A stretch of 43,747 bases of DNA from Verrucomicrobiota bacterium (lineage in GTDB: Bacteria; Verrucomicrobiota; Verrucomicrobiia; Limisphaerales; JACRJY01), in assembly GCA_016235585.1 (NCBI GenBank), contig JACRJY010000064.1, positions 1-43,747 on the forward strand, in the 5' to 3' direction. Positions within the stretch are counted from its first letter, which is position 1. Each line of letters begins with the position of its first letter. Both the position numbers and the translations under genes were made by a program. Under the pieces are notes generated by a model. That model was given only the letters and a program-made list of their open reading frames with translations, was not told where the DNA came from and did not search any database. Shown here in pieces: positions 15,199 through 24,303 of this stretch.

Positions 15199-17265
15199 AT
15201 GAACCGCGTCCGCCTGCTGCCCGAACACGTCGCCAACCAGATCGCCGCCGGCGAAGTGGTCGAGCGCCCCGCCAGCGTCGTGAAGGAGCTCGTCGAGAAC
15301 GCCCTCGACGCCGGGGCCGCGCGCATCAGCGTCGAGATTCAGGCTGGCGGGCGCAGCCTCATCCGCGTCACCGACGACGGCCTCGGCATGAGCCGCGACG
15401 ACGCGCTGCTCTGCTTCGAGCGCCACGCCACCAGCAAAATCCGCCGCGCCGAGGATTTGCACGCCGTGCTCACGATGGGGTTTCGCGGCGAGGCGCTGCC
15501 GAGCATCGCCAGCGTCAGCCGCCTCACGCTCACCACCCGCGAGCGCGAGGCGTCCGATGTCCCGCCTTCAGGCGGCGCGCCCGCTGAAGACCGCCTGAAG
15601 GCGGGACTCCAAACGGCGGCGGAAGGCACGCAGGTCGTCATCAACGGCGGCAAAATCACCGAGGTCAAGGCCGCCGGCAGCGCGCCGGGAACGAGCGTCG
15701 AAGTGCGGCAGCTTTTCTTCAACCTGCCCGCGCGCCGCAAATTCCTCCGCAGCGAGGAGACCGAGCGAGCGCACATCCAGCATTACCTGATGCTCGCCGC
15801 CCTGGCGTTTCCCGAAGTCGCCTTCACCTTCACCCACGATGGCCGCACCGTCTGGCAACTGCCCGCCGCAGTGGGACAGGCTTCCAGCCTGTCCAGCAGC
15901 GCAACCGGGACAGGCAAGATGCCCGTCCTACCATCCAGCCGTCTCGAAGCGCTCCGCGAACGGATGCGCGGCCTGCACGGCGGCGATTTGAAACTGCTCG
16001 CCGTGGATTCCACCGGGACGATTGATGTCGTCAGCGACACCGATGCGGAAGAGGCGGCGCTGACTCAATCGCAAATCGCAAATCGTAAATCGCAAATCCG
16101 TTTGTGGGGTTTCATCGGCGCGCCCGGCGTGGCGCGCTCCACGCGCGATGACCAGAATCTGTTCGTGAACCGCCGCCCGGTGGAAAATCGCGGCCTCAAC
16201 TTCGCGCTCCTGGAGGGCTACCACACCGCGCTGATGAAGGGCCGCTATCCCGTCTGCGGCCTCTTCCTTGAAATTGACCCCGCCGAGGTGGACGTGAACA
16301 TCCATCCCGCCAAACGCGAAGTGAAGTTCCACCGCGAGCGCGATGTGCGGCAGTTTGTGGCCGAGGCCGTGCGGCAGACGCTGCTGAAGTTTCACGGCGG
16401 GGAAACATCGAACATCCAACATTCAACATCGAACATCGAACTTGGAAGATCAGAACGCGTCGAAGCCATTGGCCGCCCGTTTGAAGTAAAACCAACCCCG
16501 GAATTTTCCACGCCATCACTGCCAAGTTTTCCACTGCCAGCAAAACCCATTCCCGAATGGCCATCGCGGCCCGTCGAACAAAAGCCCCTGCCCATGGGCT
16601 TCGCCACCACGCGACCAGCGGCTCCCACTGCCCCAGACCCCAGACCCCAGACGCCAAACCCGATTGCCGCGTCCCCGTTGCTCTCCATCCCCCTCCGCGT
16701 CGTCGGCGTCATCGGGCGGCTCTACGTCGTGCTGGAGTCGGATCGCGGCCTGGTGCTGATGGACCAGCACGCGGCGCACGAGCGCGTGCTCTTCGAGCAG
16801 ATGCTCAACCGGCTGGAGCAGGGCGGCGCGGCGTCCCAGCGGTTGCTGCTGCCGGAGACGGTCGAGCTTTCGCCGCGCGACGCGCAGTTCCTCCGCGGGC
16901 AGTTGCCCGTTCTCTCGCGGCTGGGCGTGGGCCTGGCGGAGTTTGGCGACCGCACCTTCCTGCTCGACGCGCTGCCGCCGTTCGTGAAGGCCGCCGATGC
17001 GCGCCGCTTTGCTCTGGAATTGGTGGATGAATTGAAAGCCGCCGGCGAATCCGTGAATTCATTGCGGCTGGGCGAGCACACCATTGCCAAGACTGTCTGC
17101 CGCCACGCCGTGAAGGCGAACGACCCGCTGAACGGCCCCGAGCTGGAGAACCTCGTGAACGACCTGCGCCGTTGTGCGATGCCCTACACCTGTCCGCATG
17201 GCCGCCCCACGCTCATCGAAATGAGCCTGCGCGAACTGGAGAAGAAATTTGGCCGGACGCAGTAG
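15199..17265 (+). CDS. mutL: DNA mismatch repair endonuclease MutL, carrying five in-frame repeat insertions
   Basis: 688 residues, longer than the usual 550-650. N-terminal GHKL ATPase: LPEHVANQIAAGEVVERPASV, KELVENALDAGA (catalytic Glu30, Mg-binding Asn34), TMGFRGEALPSI. C-terminal endonuclease: DQHAAHE....E metal motif (from Asp522), TVCRHAVKA and CPHGRP (about 665). It nicks DNA and couples MutS recognition to repair. Five stretches read as repeat DNA in frame: residues about 121-136, 225-243, 290-301, 402-415 and 478-488. The first three are in loops of the ATPase/transducer region and the last two in the linker. Motifs on both sides are intact, so the gene should be functional. It lies 81 bp after the histidine kinase. 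Confidence 0.95.
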   Translation: MNRVRLLPEHVANQIAAGEVVERPASVVKELVENALDAGAARISVEIQAGGRSLIRVTDDGLGMSRDDALLCFERHATSKIRRAEDLHAVLTMGFRGEALPSIASVSRLTLTTREREASDVPPSGGAPAEDRLKAGLQTAAEGTQVVINGGKITEVKAAGSAPGTSVEVRQLFFNLPARRKFLRSEETERAHIQHYLMLAALAFPEVAFTFTHDGRTVWQLPAAVGQASSLSSSATGTGKMPVLPSSRLEALRERMRGLHGGDLKLLAVDSTGTIDVVSDTDAEEAALTQSQIANRKSQIRLWGFIGAPGVARSTRDDQNLFVNRRPVENRGLNFALLEGYHTALMKGRYPVCGLFLEIDPAEVDVNIHPAKREVKFHRERDVRQFVAEAVRQTLLKFHGGETSNIQHSTSNIELGRSERVEAIGRPFEVKPTPEFSTPSLPSFPLPAKPIPEWPSRPVEQKPLPMGFATTRPAAPTAPDPRPQTPNPIAASPLLSIPLRVVGVIGRLYVVLESDRGLVLMDQHAAHERVLFEQMLNRLEQGGAASQRLLLPETVELSPRDAQFLRGQLPVLSRLGVGLAEFGDRTFLLDALPPFVKAADARRFALELVDELKAAGESVNSLRLGEHTIAKTVCRHAVKANDPLNGPELENLVNDLRRCAMPYTCPHGRPTLIEMSLRELEKKFGRTQ
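15560..15606. repeat. Palindromic repeat inside mutL (residues ~121-136)
   Basis: Perfect 16-bp inverted arms (15560-15575 and 15591-15606), each nearly palindromic itself (CCGCCTTCAGGCGG). It is translated in frame as VPPSGGAPAEDRLKAGLQ, between the TLTTRE strand and the AEGTQVVINGG strand of the ATPase domain, where MutL proteins normally have only a short loop. Confidence 0.8.
15871..15928. repeat. Double-hairpin repeat inside mutL (residues ~225-243)
   Basis: A perfect 9-bp hairpin (GGACAGGCT / AGCCTGTCC, 15874-15894, 3-nt loop) is followed by a second near-perfect 8-bp hairpin (15908-15928). It is translated in frame as GQASSLSSSATGTGKMPVLP, a Ser/Gly-rich stretch with no counterpart in MutL. 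Confidence 0.8.
16067..16100. repeat. Tandem heptamer array inside mutL (residues ~290-301)
   Basis: AATCGCA, AATCGCA, AATCGTA, AATCGCA, then AATCCG: four full 7-bp words in tandem, translated in frame as QIANRKSQI just before the RLWGFIGAPG strand. Confidence 0.85.
16404..16441. repeat. Tandem heptamer array inside mutL (residues ~402-415)
   Basis: Five 7-bp words: AACATCG, AACATCC, AACATTC, AACATCG, AACATCG, then AAC. It is translated as TSNIQHSTSNIEL at the start of the interdomain linker. The words are the same family as the intergenic array at 12778-12870. Confidence 0.88.
16632..16659. repeat. Tandem heptamer array inside mutL linker (residues ~478-488)
   Basis: CCCAGAC three times, then the diverged word GCCAAAC: a strict period of 7, here in a C-rich word. 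Translated as PDPRPQTPNP in the linker before the endonuclease domain. Confidence 0.8.
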
Positions 17266-17338
17266 CCGCAGCCGCCATGAGCCTGTCGCTTGAAGATTTC
17301 AAAGGGATACCGCGCAAAAAAACGGGGCAGCGAGTGCT

Positions 17339-18835
17339 TCACCCGTTCACAAACAACCCCCGCACCGCCTTGCCCTTGCCGTCGTTCGTCACGTAGAAGG
17401 GCCGTTTCTCCACCTCGTAGCCGTGGTTCGGCGCGATGCCGAGCGCGCGGTAAATCGTCGCGTGCAGGTCGCTGATGCTCACGGGATCCTTCACCGCCTT
17501 GCACGGGCGCTCGTCCGCCGTCACGCCGTGGACGTGGCCGCGCTTCAAGCCGCCGCCGAACATCAGCACGCTGCCCGCCGCCGTGAAGTGCCGGTGCATG
17601 CCGTAGTGCTTCGGGTCATTGATGACGTCGGGCACCTCGACCTGGTTCTTCACCGCATTGTCGGGCTTGCCCTCGACCATCATGTCGCGGCTGAACTCGC
17701 TCGCCAGCACGATGAGCGTGCGGTCGAGCAGCCCGCGCTCCTCCAGGTCGCGCACGAGCTGCGCGATGGGCGCGTCAATCATGCGCTTCATCGAGACGAG
17801 GCGCGAATGGCCGTTCTCGTGCGTGTCCCAGTTGAGGAAGGGAATGTATTCCGTCGTCACCTCGATGAACCGCGCACCGACCTCGCACAGCCGCCGCGCC
17901 AGCAGGCAGCCGAGGCCGAAGCGGCCAATCATGCCCTCCTCATACTTCGCGCCGAAGCGGTCGCGCGGCGTGTCGAAGCGCGTGCCGGGCTGGAAGGCGG
18001 GATAATACTTGCGCGTGTTCGCCAGCGGTTCGAGCGCGAGGTCAAACGCCTTCGCGGCGGGCGAACTCAACAGGCGATGCGCGTTATCCATCGCGCGGAG
18101 AAGCGATTCCTTTTGATACCCGCTGCCGTGCTGGCCGATGGGGCTGGCTTCGAGAAGTTTTTTGTAAGCCGCGTTGCGGTCGGCGAAACGGCCCTCGCTC
18201 ATGCCGGCAGGCGGGCGCACCGCGTCGGCGGCCTGCTCGGGGAACGCGACGTTGAACGGGCCGTATTCGCTGCCGAGAAAGCCCGACGTGGTGAACGCCT
18301 TCAGCTCCTCGCCTTCGCCGAGGTCGAAGCGCTGGCCGATGTTGATGAACGCGGGCACCGCCGGATTCAGCGGACCAAGCGTCCGCGAAATCCACGCGCC
18401 GAGATGCGGCGCGGCGACGGTCTGCGGCGGCACGTAGCCCGTGTGCCAGTTGTATTGATGCCGCGAGTGGAGGATGAAGCCGAGATCCGCCGCCTGCACG
18501 GTGCGGATGAGCGTCGCGCGATCCATCACCTTGGCAATGTTCTCCAGGCCCTCGGAGAGCTTGATGTGATCCACCGCCGTGTTGATGGCGGGGAAGGTGC
18601 TCAACACCTTGTTCGGGTCGAGGCCATTCTCGTAAGGCGTGTAACGCTTCGGGTCGAACGTCTCCGTGTGCGCCATGCCGCCGCCCATCCACAGCACGAT
18701 ACAGCGGTCGGCGGTGGGTTTGATTTTCTCGACCTCGTCGTTGGCGAACAGCGAGCGCGGCGCACCACCGGCGAGCGCGCCGAGCGTCGCGGCGGAGGCA
18801 GTCTTGAGGAAATTGCGGCGGTCTGAAAATTGCAT
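17339..18835 (-). CDS. DUF1501 secreted protein (sulfatase-like fold)
   Basis: 498 residues with a Tat-type signal (DRRNFLKTASAATLGALAGG). Typical DUF1501 blocks are CIVLWMGGGMAHTETFDPK, LHSRHQYNWHTGY, HLGAWISRTLG, GCLLARRLCEVGARFIEV, WDTHENGHSRLV, DRTLIVLASEFSRD and HFTAAGSVLMFGGGLKRGHVHG. The family has an alkaline-phosphatase/sulfatase-like arrangement of Asp and His but no proven reaction. In Planctomycetes and Verrucomicrobia it is normally paired with a PSCyt1/DUF1549/DUF1553 gene, as here, the two being separated by a 149-residue A+T-rich ORF. Both are exported and probably act together in degradation of complex organic matter, which is inference. Confidence 0.9.
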   Translation of the reverse strand: MQFSDRRNFLKTASAATLGALAGGAPRSLFANDEVEKIKPTADRCIVLWMGGGMAHTETFDPKRYTPYENGLDPNKVLSTFPAINTAVDHIKLSEGLENIAKVMDRATLIRTVQAADLGFILHSRHQYNWHTGYVPPQTVAAPHLGAWISRTLGPLNPAVPAFINIGQRFDLGEGEELKAFTTSGFLGSEYGPFNVAFPEQAADAVRPPAGMSEGRFADRNAAYKKLLEASPIGQHGSGYQKESLLRAMDNAHRLLSSPAAKAFDLALEPLANTRKYYPAFQPGTRFDTPRDRFGAKYEEGMIGRFGLGCLLARRLCEVGARFIEVTTEYIPFLNWDTHENGHSRLVSMKRMIDAPIAQLVRDLEERGLLDRTLIVLASEFSRDMMVEGKPDNAVKNQVEVPDVINDPKHYGMHRHFTAAGSVLMFGGGLKRGHVHGVTADERPCKAVKDPVSISDLHATIYRALGIAPNHGYEVEKRPFYVTNDGKGKAVRGLFVNG

Positions 18836-18859
18836 ATCGCTATCCAGTATTTACTCTTG

Positions 18860-19309
18860 TTATTGGTTTGAGCCGTATGAACCCGGTAAACGCCCTCCCC
18901 TAAAATAAACGTCTTCAGATGGGTCACTAATATTGCCACGGTAAAGCGTCTGAAAAAGCGGAGTTTTGAGTTTCCTAACGTAAGACATTGTGACCAATTG
19001 AGATTTTCCACTTCTGTAAGAAAGACGGAATTGCGCTAGTGTTCTTTGTTCAACACAAGCGCCTATTTTTCTTACTGCGAAGAACTGCACGGGTTCTATT
19101 ATGCGAGCCAATCTGCTTTCGACATCGCGAACAATACTGATTTTCTTCGATTGGCCGGCTTTGATAGTGTTTCCTTCTTTTCCGTTAACCAATTGAGTGG
19201 ATTCCTCTTTCAATGTCTTCAAAAGCATCAGTTCGACCTTCGACTGAAGCACAGAATCGATTTCACGAAAACGTGTCTTAAACTTAAGTTTTTGTCGCTG
19301 ACGGCTCAT
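18860..19309 (-). CDS. Hypothetical A+T-rich orphan ORF inserted between PSCyt/DUF1549 and DUF1501
   Basis: 149 residues, MSRQRQKLKFKTRFREID at the start, strongly basic, no signal peptide or TM segment and no motif I recognise. It begins one base after the TAA of the upstream PSCyt gene and ends 24 bp before the DUF1501 start, so it occupies the whole gap between two genes that are normally adjacent. Its base composition is far lower in G+C than any neighbour (many A-, T-ending codons), which suggests acquisition from outside. The exact fit between stop and start codons argues for a translated gene; lack of any recognisable family argues for caution. Confidence 0.45.
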   Translation of the reverse strand: MSRQRQKLKFKTRFREIDSVLQSKVELMLLKTLKEESTQLVNGKEGNTIKAGQSKKISIVRDVESRLARIIEPVQFFAVRKIGACVEQRTLAQFRLSYRSGKSQLVTMSYVRKLKTPLFQTLYRGNISDPSEDVYFRGGRLPGSYGSNQ

Positions 19310-19310
19310 T

Positions 19311-21785
19311 TTAATTAATCAGTTGAAACTCCGGCAGCATCGCGAGCGACCAGAGCAAATCTTCCACGCCCTCCGCGTTCGCGGATGAGCCGACAAGCTG
19401 CTCGGCGATTTTTCGCTCCGATGCCGTCGGTTTGCGGCTGATGGCTTTCAGATAAAGCGTGTCCACGAGTGCGGAACTGCTCGCTGGTTTCTCCGCCAGC
19501 ACTTTGGCTGCGCCCTGCTTGAGCAGGGCCGCCAGCGTGCCGCCGTTCGTCAGTTCCAGCGCCTGCAACGTCGTCGCGGTGCTTTGGCGCACGGTCGTCA
19601 CCTGCTCGCGGTTCGGGCGGCCCAGCGCGACCATCAGCGGGTCGGCGGCCAGCAGCGACGCGCGCTGCACCGGCAGCGTGTCCTTCTGCGCGACGGCGGT
19701 CTCACGCAGCTTTTTGCCGAGATTCCACGGAGCCATGTCGGCATCGCCGAGTTCGACCGCGGGCGTTTCGACCTTGCCCGACACCGCTTTCCACGACGCA
19801 TCAGTGACGAAGTCCATCACCTTGTCCTCCGCGCGCACGCGCGCATAGACAATGAGGCCGGCGGGGTTGTCTGACTCCGACGTGAGTTCGGACGGCACGG
19901 GGTTGCGGCCATTCGGCTGAAGGTTCACGGCGGTGACAGAGACGAGGTTCGTGCCTTTCTTCAAATGCGGCTTCACGTCGTAGAAGTCCACGCCGCCGCC
20001 GTTGCGGGAATTTCCCACGGCGCGGCTGTTGATGGTGACGGTGTAGTTGTTGTCCGCCGCGATGGTCAGATAGGCCTCGGTCGGCGCGGTGTTCAAAATG
20101 ACGGTGCGGCGGAAGTTCACGGACGCGGGCTTGGTTTTCTTGTCCGCACCGGCGGTGTTCCAAATCCATTTGGGCTGCAACGGCAGTTTCACGTCCGTCG
20201 CCACACCGAGCGCGGCGGCACGATTTAACTTTGCGTCGGCCCGTCCGTAATCCATCCCGGCCACGGCCATCACGGCGTCGCTGAACTGCTCCGCGCTCAT
20301 GCGCTTCACCGCCGGGCCGCGGAAGACAAACTCCTCCACCTTCTCGCCGAGGTTCACGGCGGGCTGCTGATACGCACGCGAGGTGAGGATGCGCGCCATC
20401 GTCTGCTTGAGGTCGAAGCCGTGCGCCTCCAAATCGGCGGCGAGCCAGTCCATCAATTCCGGCGACCACGCGGGCTTGTCCATTTCATCCACCGGCTCGA
20501 CGAGGCCCCAGCCCATGAATTTCTGCCAGAGCCGGTTGACGATGGTGCGCGAGAGGCGACCGTTGTTTTTGCCGGTGAGGATTTCGGCGAGCTGCTTTTT
20601 GCGTGCGGCGGAATCGGCCTTGGCGTCAATCACGCCGAGTTCGCCGTAGAGGAACTTCACCTGCGCGACGTGGCCGCTGGGCTTGTCGCACTCGGCGATT
20701 TCCAACGGGCCGTCGGCATAGACCGCCGCGAGTCCGTAGGCGTCCTTGAGCGTGTATTCGTTGATGAAACTGTCGTGGCACGAGGCGCACTTGAGGTTCA
20801 CGCCGAGGAAAACCTGCGAGATGCCCTGCGCCGCCTGCATCGGCGGAACCATGCTGGCGTTGACCGCGCCGCGCCACGTGATGCCCTTGGTGAAGCCCTC
20901 GGCCTCGGCGTTCGGGTTGATGAGCTGCGCGACAAACTGGTCGTAGGGCAGGTTGCGCGCGAGCGCGGTGTAGAGCCAGCCGGTGATCTGCTTGCGCCCG
21001 CCGTCAATGTAGCCGGTGCCCTTGTAATCATTCCGCAGCATGTCGTTCCAAAACGTCAGCCAGTGCTCGGCGTAGGCCTGGTTGCTGGCGAGCAGGCGCT
21101 GGACGAGCTGCGTGCGCTTGTCCGGCGATTTGTCAGCGAGGAAATTTTCCAGTTCGGTGGTGGGCGGCAAAATGCCGAGGGCGTCGAGCCACACGCGCCG
21201 GGCAAAGGTGCGGTCGTCCACCGGCTTGGCCCATTTGATTTTATTTTTGGCGAGATAGGCGTCGAGCAAGCCATCCACGGGATTCTCCAATCCCTTCTTT
21301 GCCGCCGGAGTGGTGACGGCGCGCGGCTCAAGATTTGCCGGCAAGTGCTTGAAGAACGTGATTTCCTTCGGCCACGGCATTCCTTGGTCAATCCACGCGC
21401 GGACAATCGCCACCTGTTCCTTCGTGAGCTTCTTGCCCTTTTGCGGCATGACGTTGTCGGGGTTGAGTCCTGAAACCGTCTCGACCATCAGGCTCTCCGC
21501 GCTCTTGCCCTTGACCGCGACCACGCCGGAGTCGCCGCCCTTCAGAAACTTCTCCCGCGTCTCGATGCTCAAACCGCCCTTGTCCTTGCCGCGCGCGTGG
21601 CACTGCGTGCAGGCCGCCTCGAAGATGGGCTGGATGTCGCGCGCGAAGTCCACCTTGCGCGCGGCGGGCGGCGGGAGCTGCGCGAGCTTTTCCGGCGGCA
21701 GCTTGGCGAAGGCGGAGTTTGCGCCGAGCGCCAGCGCGAGTGTCAGGACGGCCAGTTCGTTTCGCTTTTGAAAATGGATGGACAT
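19311..21785 (-). CDS. PSCyt1/DUF1549/DUF1553 secreted cytochrome-type protein
   Basis: 824 residues with a signal peptide (LAVLTLALALGANSAFA). The N-terminal planctomycete-type cytochrome c domain has a haem motif CTQCH at 59-63 and a Met in PDNVMPQKG. DUF1549 follows (about 165-370: DRTFARRVWLDALGILPPTTELENFL, HWLTFWNDMLRND) and contains a second motif CASCH. DUF1553 runs to the C-terminus (NRLWQKFMGWGLVEPVDEMD, KRMSAEQFSDAVMAVAG, ending LPEFQLIN). Between them, at about 545-680, is a beta-rich insert (FRRTVILNTAPTEAYLTIAADNNYTVTING-like) resembling a galactose-binding jelly roll. It is paired with the DUF1501 gene downstream. The precise role is unknown; the domain set is common in PVC bacteria. 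Confidence 0.9.
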   Translation of the reverse strand: MSIHFQKRNELAVLTLALALGANSAFAKLPPEKLAQLPPPAARKVDFARDIQPIFEAACTQCHARGKDKGGLSIETREKFLKGGDSGVVAVKGKSAESLMVETVSGLNPDNVMPQKGKKLTKEQVAIVRAWIDQGMPWPKEITFFKHLPANLEPRAVTTPAAKKGLENPVDGLLDAYLAKNKIKWAKPVDDRTFARRVWLDALGILPPTTELENFLADKSPDKRTQLVQRLLASNQAYAEHWLTFWNDMLRNDYKGTGYIDGGRKQITGWLYTALARNLPYDQFVAQLINPNAEAEGFTKGITWRGAVNASMVPPMQAAQGISQVFLGVNLKCASCHDSFINEYTLKDAYGLAAVYADGPLEIAECDKPSGHVAQVKFLYGELGVIDAKADSAARKKQLAEILTGKNNGRLSRTIVNRLWQKFMGWGLVEPVDEMDKPAWSPELMDWLAADLEAHGFDLKQTMARILTSRAYQQPAVNLGEKVEEFVFRGPAVKRMSAEQFSDAVMAVAGMDYGRADAKLNRAAALGVATDVKLPLQPKWIWNTAGADKKTKPASVNFRRTVILNTAPTEAYLTIAADNNYTVTINSRAVGNSRNGGGVDFYDVKPHLKKGTNLVSVTAVNLQPNGRNPVPSELTSESDNPAGLIVYARVRAEDKVMDFVTDASWKAVSGKVETPAVELGDADMAPWNLGKKLRETAVAQKDTLPVQRASLLAADPLMVALGRPNREQVTTVRQSTATTLQALELTNGGTLAALLKQGAAKVLAEKPASSSALVDTLYLKAISRKPTASERKIAEQLVGSSANAEGVEDLLWSLAMLPEFQLIN

Positions 21786-21878
21786 GGTGCTGACGTTACT
21801 TCTACCGCACCGCCGCCGCCGCCGCCATGAAGATTTCTGGCAAATTCAATGTAGTTTTCTGCGGCGATAACCGACCAG

Positions 21879-21904
21879 CCAGTGCAGAGCTATCTCTGCA
21901 CTGG
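21879..21904. repeat. Perfect 11-bp hairpin upstream of the PSCyt gene
   Basis: CCAGTGCAGAG and CTCTGCACTGG face each other across a 4-nt loop. Flanking GATAACC and GGTTATC extend the inverted symmetry after a short unpaired stretch. It lies in the 160-bp gap between the TPR lipoprotein stop and the PSCyt start. There is no T-run, so it is not a standard intrinsic terminator; it could be an operator or an RNA stem. Confidence 0.5.
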
Positions 21905-21945
21905 TTTGAGGTTATCCAGTCGCGACGGCGCTCCTGCTCCCAGTC

Positions 21946-22551
21946 TTACTGGCTGATCTTCGTTGGGTAGTAGAGAATCGTTGTCTTTGGCGGCTGGTCA
22001 GCAATCGAAGCCGCGCGCTCACGCTCCTGTTGGGCGCGCCCGGCTTGCCCCGCCTTTTCCAAGGCAGCTGCAAAATCTCTCACGACTGCGGCGTAGGTAA
22101 CAGGATCGCTCTGTTGAATGTTCTTGCGATCCGCAAGGGGGAAACCCTGCTCGTATGCGGTAACGGAATCCTGATACCTTCCCCATGCGAAATATAGGCG
22201 GGCCAATTCAAACCAGCGCATGGAGGCGTGTCCGCCGCCCGGGCCATAAACCTCTTCCTCCAATTTGAGAGCTTGCTTAAAACCGCGTTCGGCCTCCGCA
22301 AAATCGCCTAACATACCCGTCATGCGCGCCCAATTGTAGTATGCAGCCGATTCGGCTGCCTTGCCTAAAAATCCCACCTCGGCATTTGCTTGTGCGCGGG
22401 CATAGCACTTCCGGGCAAATTGATAGTCTCCCGCACGCTCCGCATCGGCCCCACCGTCCATGTATCGCTCGTAATGGCCGATATTGAGCGGGTTCGCGCA
22501 TCCGCCCAGCAAGCCGACCCAACAACCAAGGAAACCGAGGAACTTTTTCAT
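21946..22551 (-). CDS. TPR-type lipoprotein
   Basis: 201 residues from the ATG giving MKKFLGFLGCWVGLLGGC; the lipobox LGGC predicts a lipid-anchored protein. The frame stays open further upstream into the radical SAM gene, but only this start gives a signal peptide. Downstream are tetratricopeptide-like helix pairs (AERAGDYQFARKCYARAQANAE, ESAAYYNWARMTGMLGDFAEAERGFKQAL, MRWFELARLYFAWGRYQDSVTAYEQG). It probably acts as a scaffold in the periplasm; no partner is evident. It is less G+C-rich than neighbouring genes. It follows the B12-radical SAM gene on the same strand. Confidence 0.75.
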   Translation of the reverse strand: MKKFLGFLGCWVGLLGGCANPLNIGHYERYMDGGADAERAGDYQFARKCYARAQANAEVGFLGKAAESAAYYNWARMTGMLGDFAEAERGFKQALKLEEEVYGPGGGHASMRWFELARLYFAWGRYQDSVTAYEQGFPLADRKNIQQSDPVTYAAVVRDFAAALEKAGQAGRAQQERERAASIADQPPKTTILYYPTKISQ

Positions 22552-22592
22552 GGAAAATGGCGAACTATTGACGAATGCTTTCATGGCCTGAT

Positions 22593-24179
<1,587 letters not shown>

Positions 24180-24303
24180 CGGGCGCAAGCCTAGCGCAGG
24201 CGCGCGCCGCCGCAAAGGGGCAAAGAGGGGTGGTTCTTGAAAGTGAGCTCGGGGTTTCTCTCGCGGCTTGTCTGCCGCGCGCGGCCCGCCTACTCTTCGC
24301 GCC

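Noticed and set aside
15560..16659. mutL as a pseudogene because of the repeats
   Set aside because: Frame is intact and all ATPase and endonuclease motifs are present on both sides of each insert.
17277..17396. A short plus-strand frame after mutL (MSLSLEDFKGIP...)
   Set aside because: About 40 codons, overlaps the end of the DUF1501 gene and has no supporting feature.
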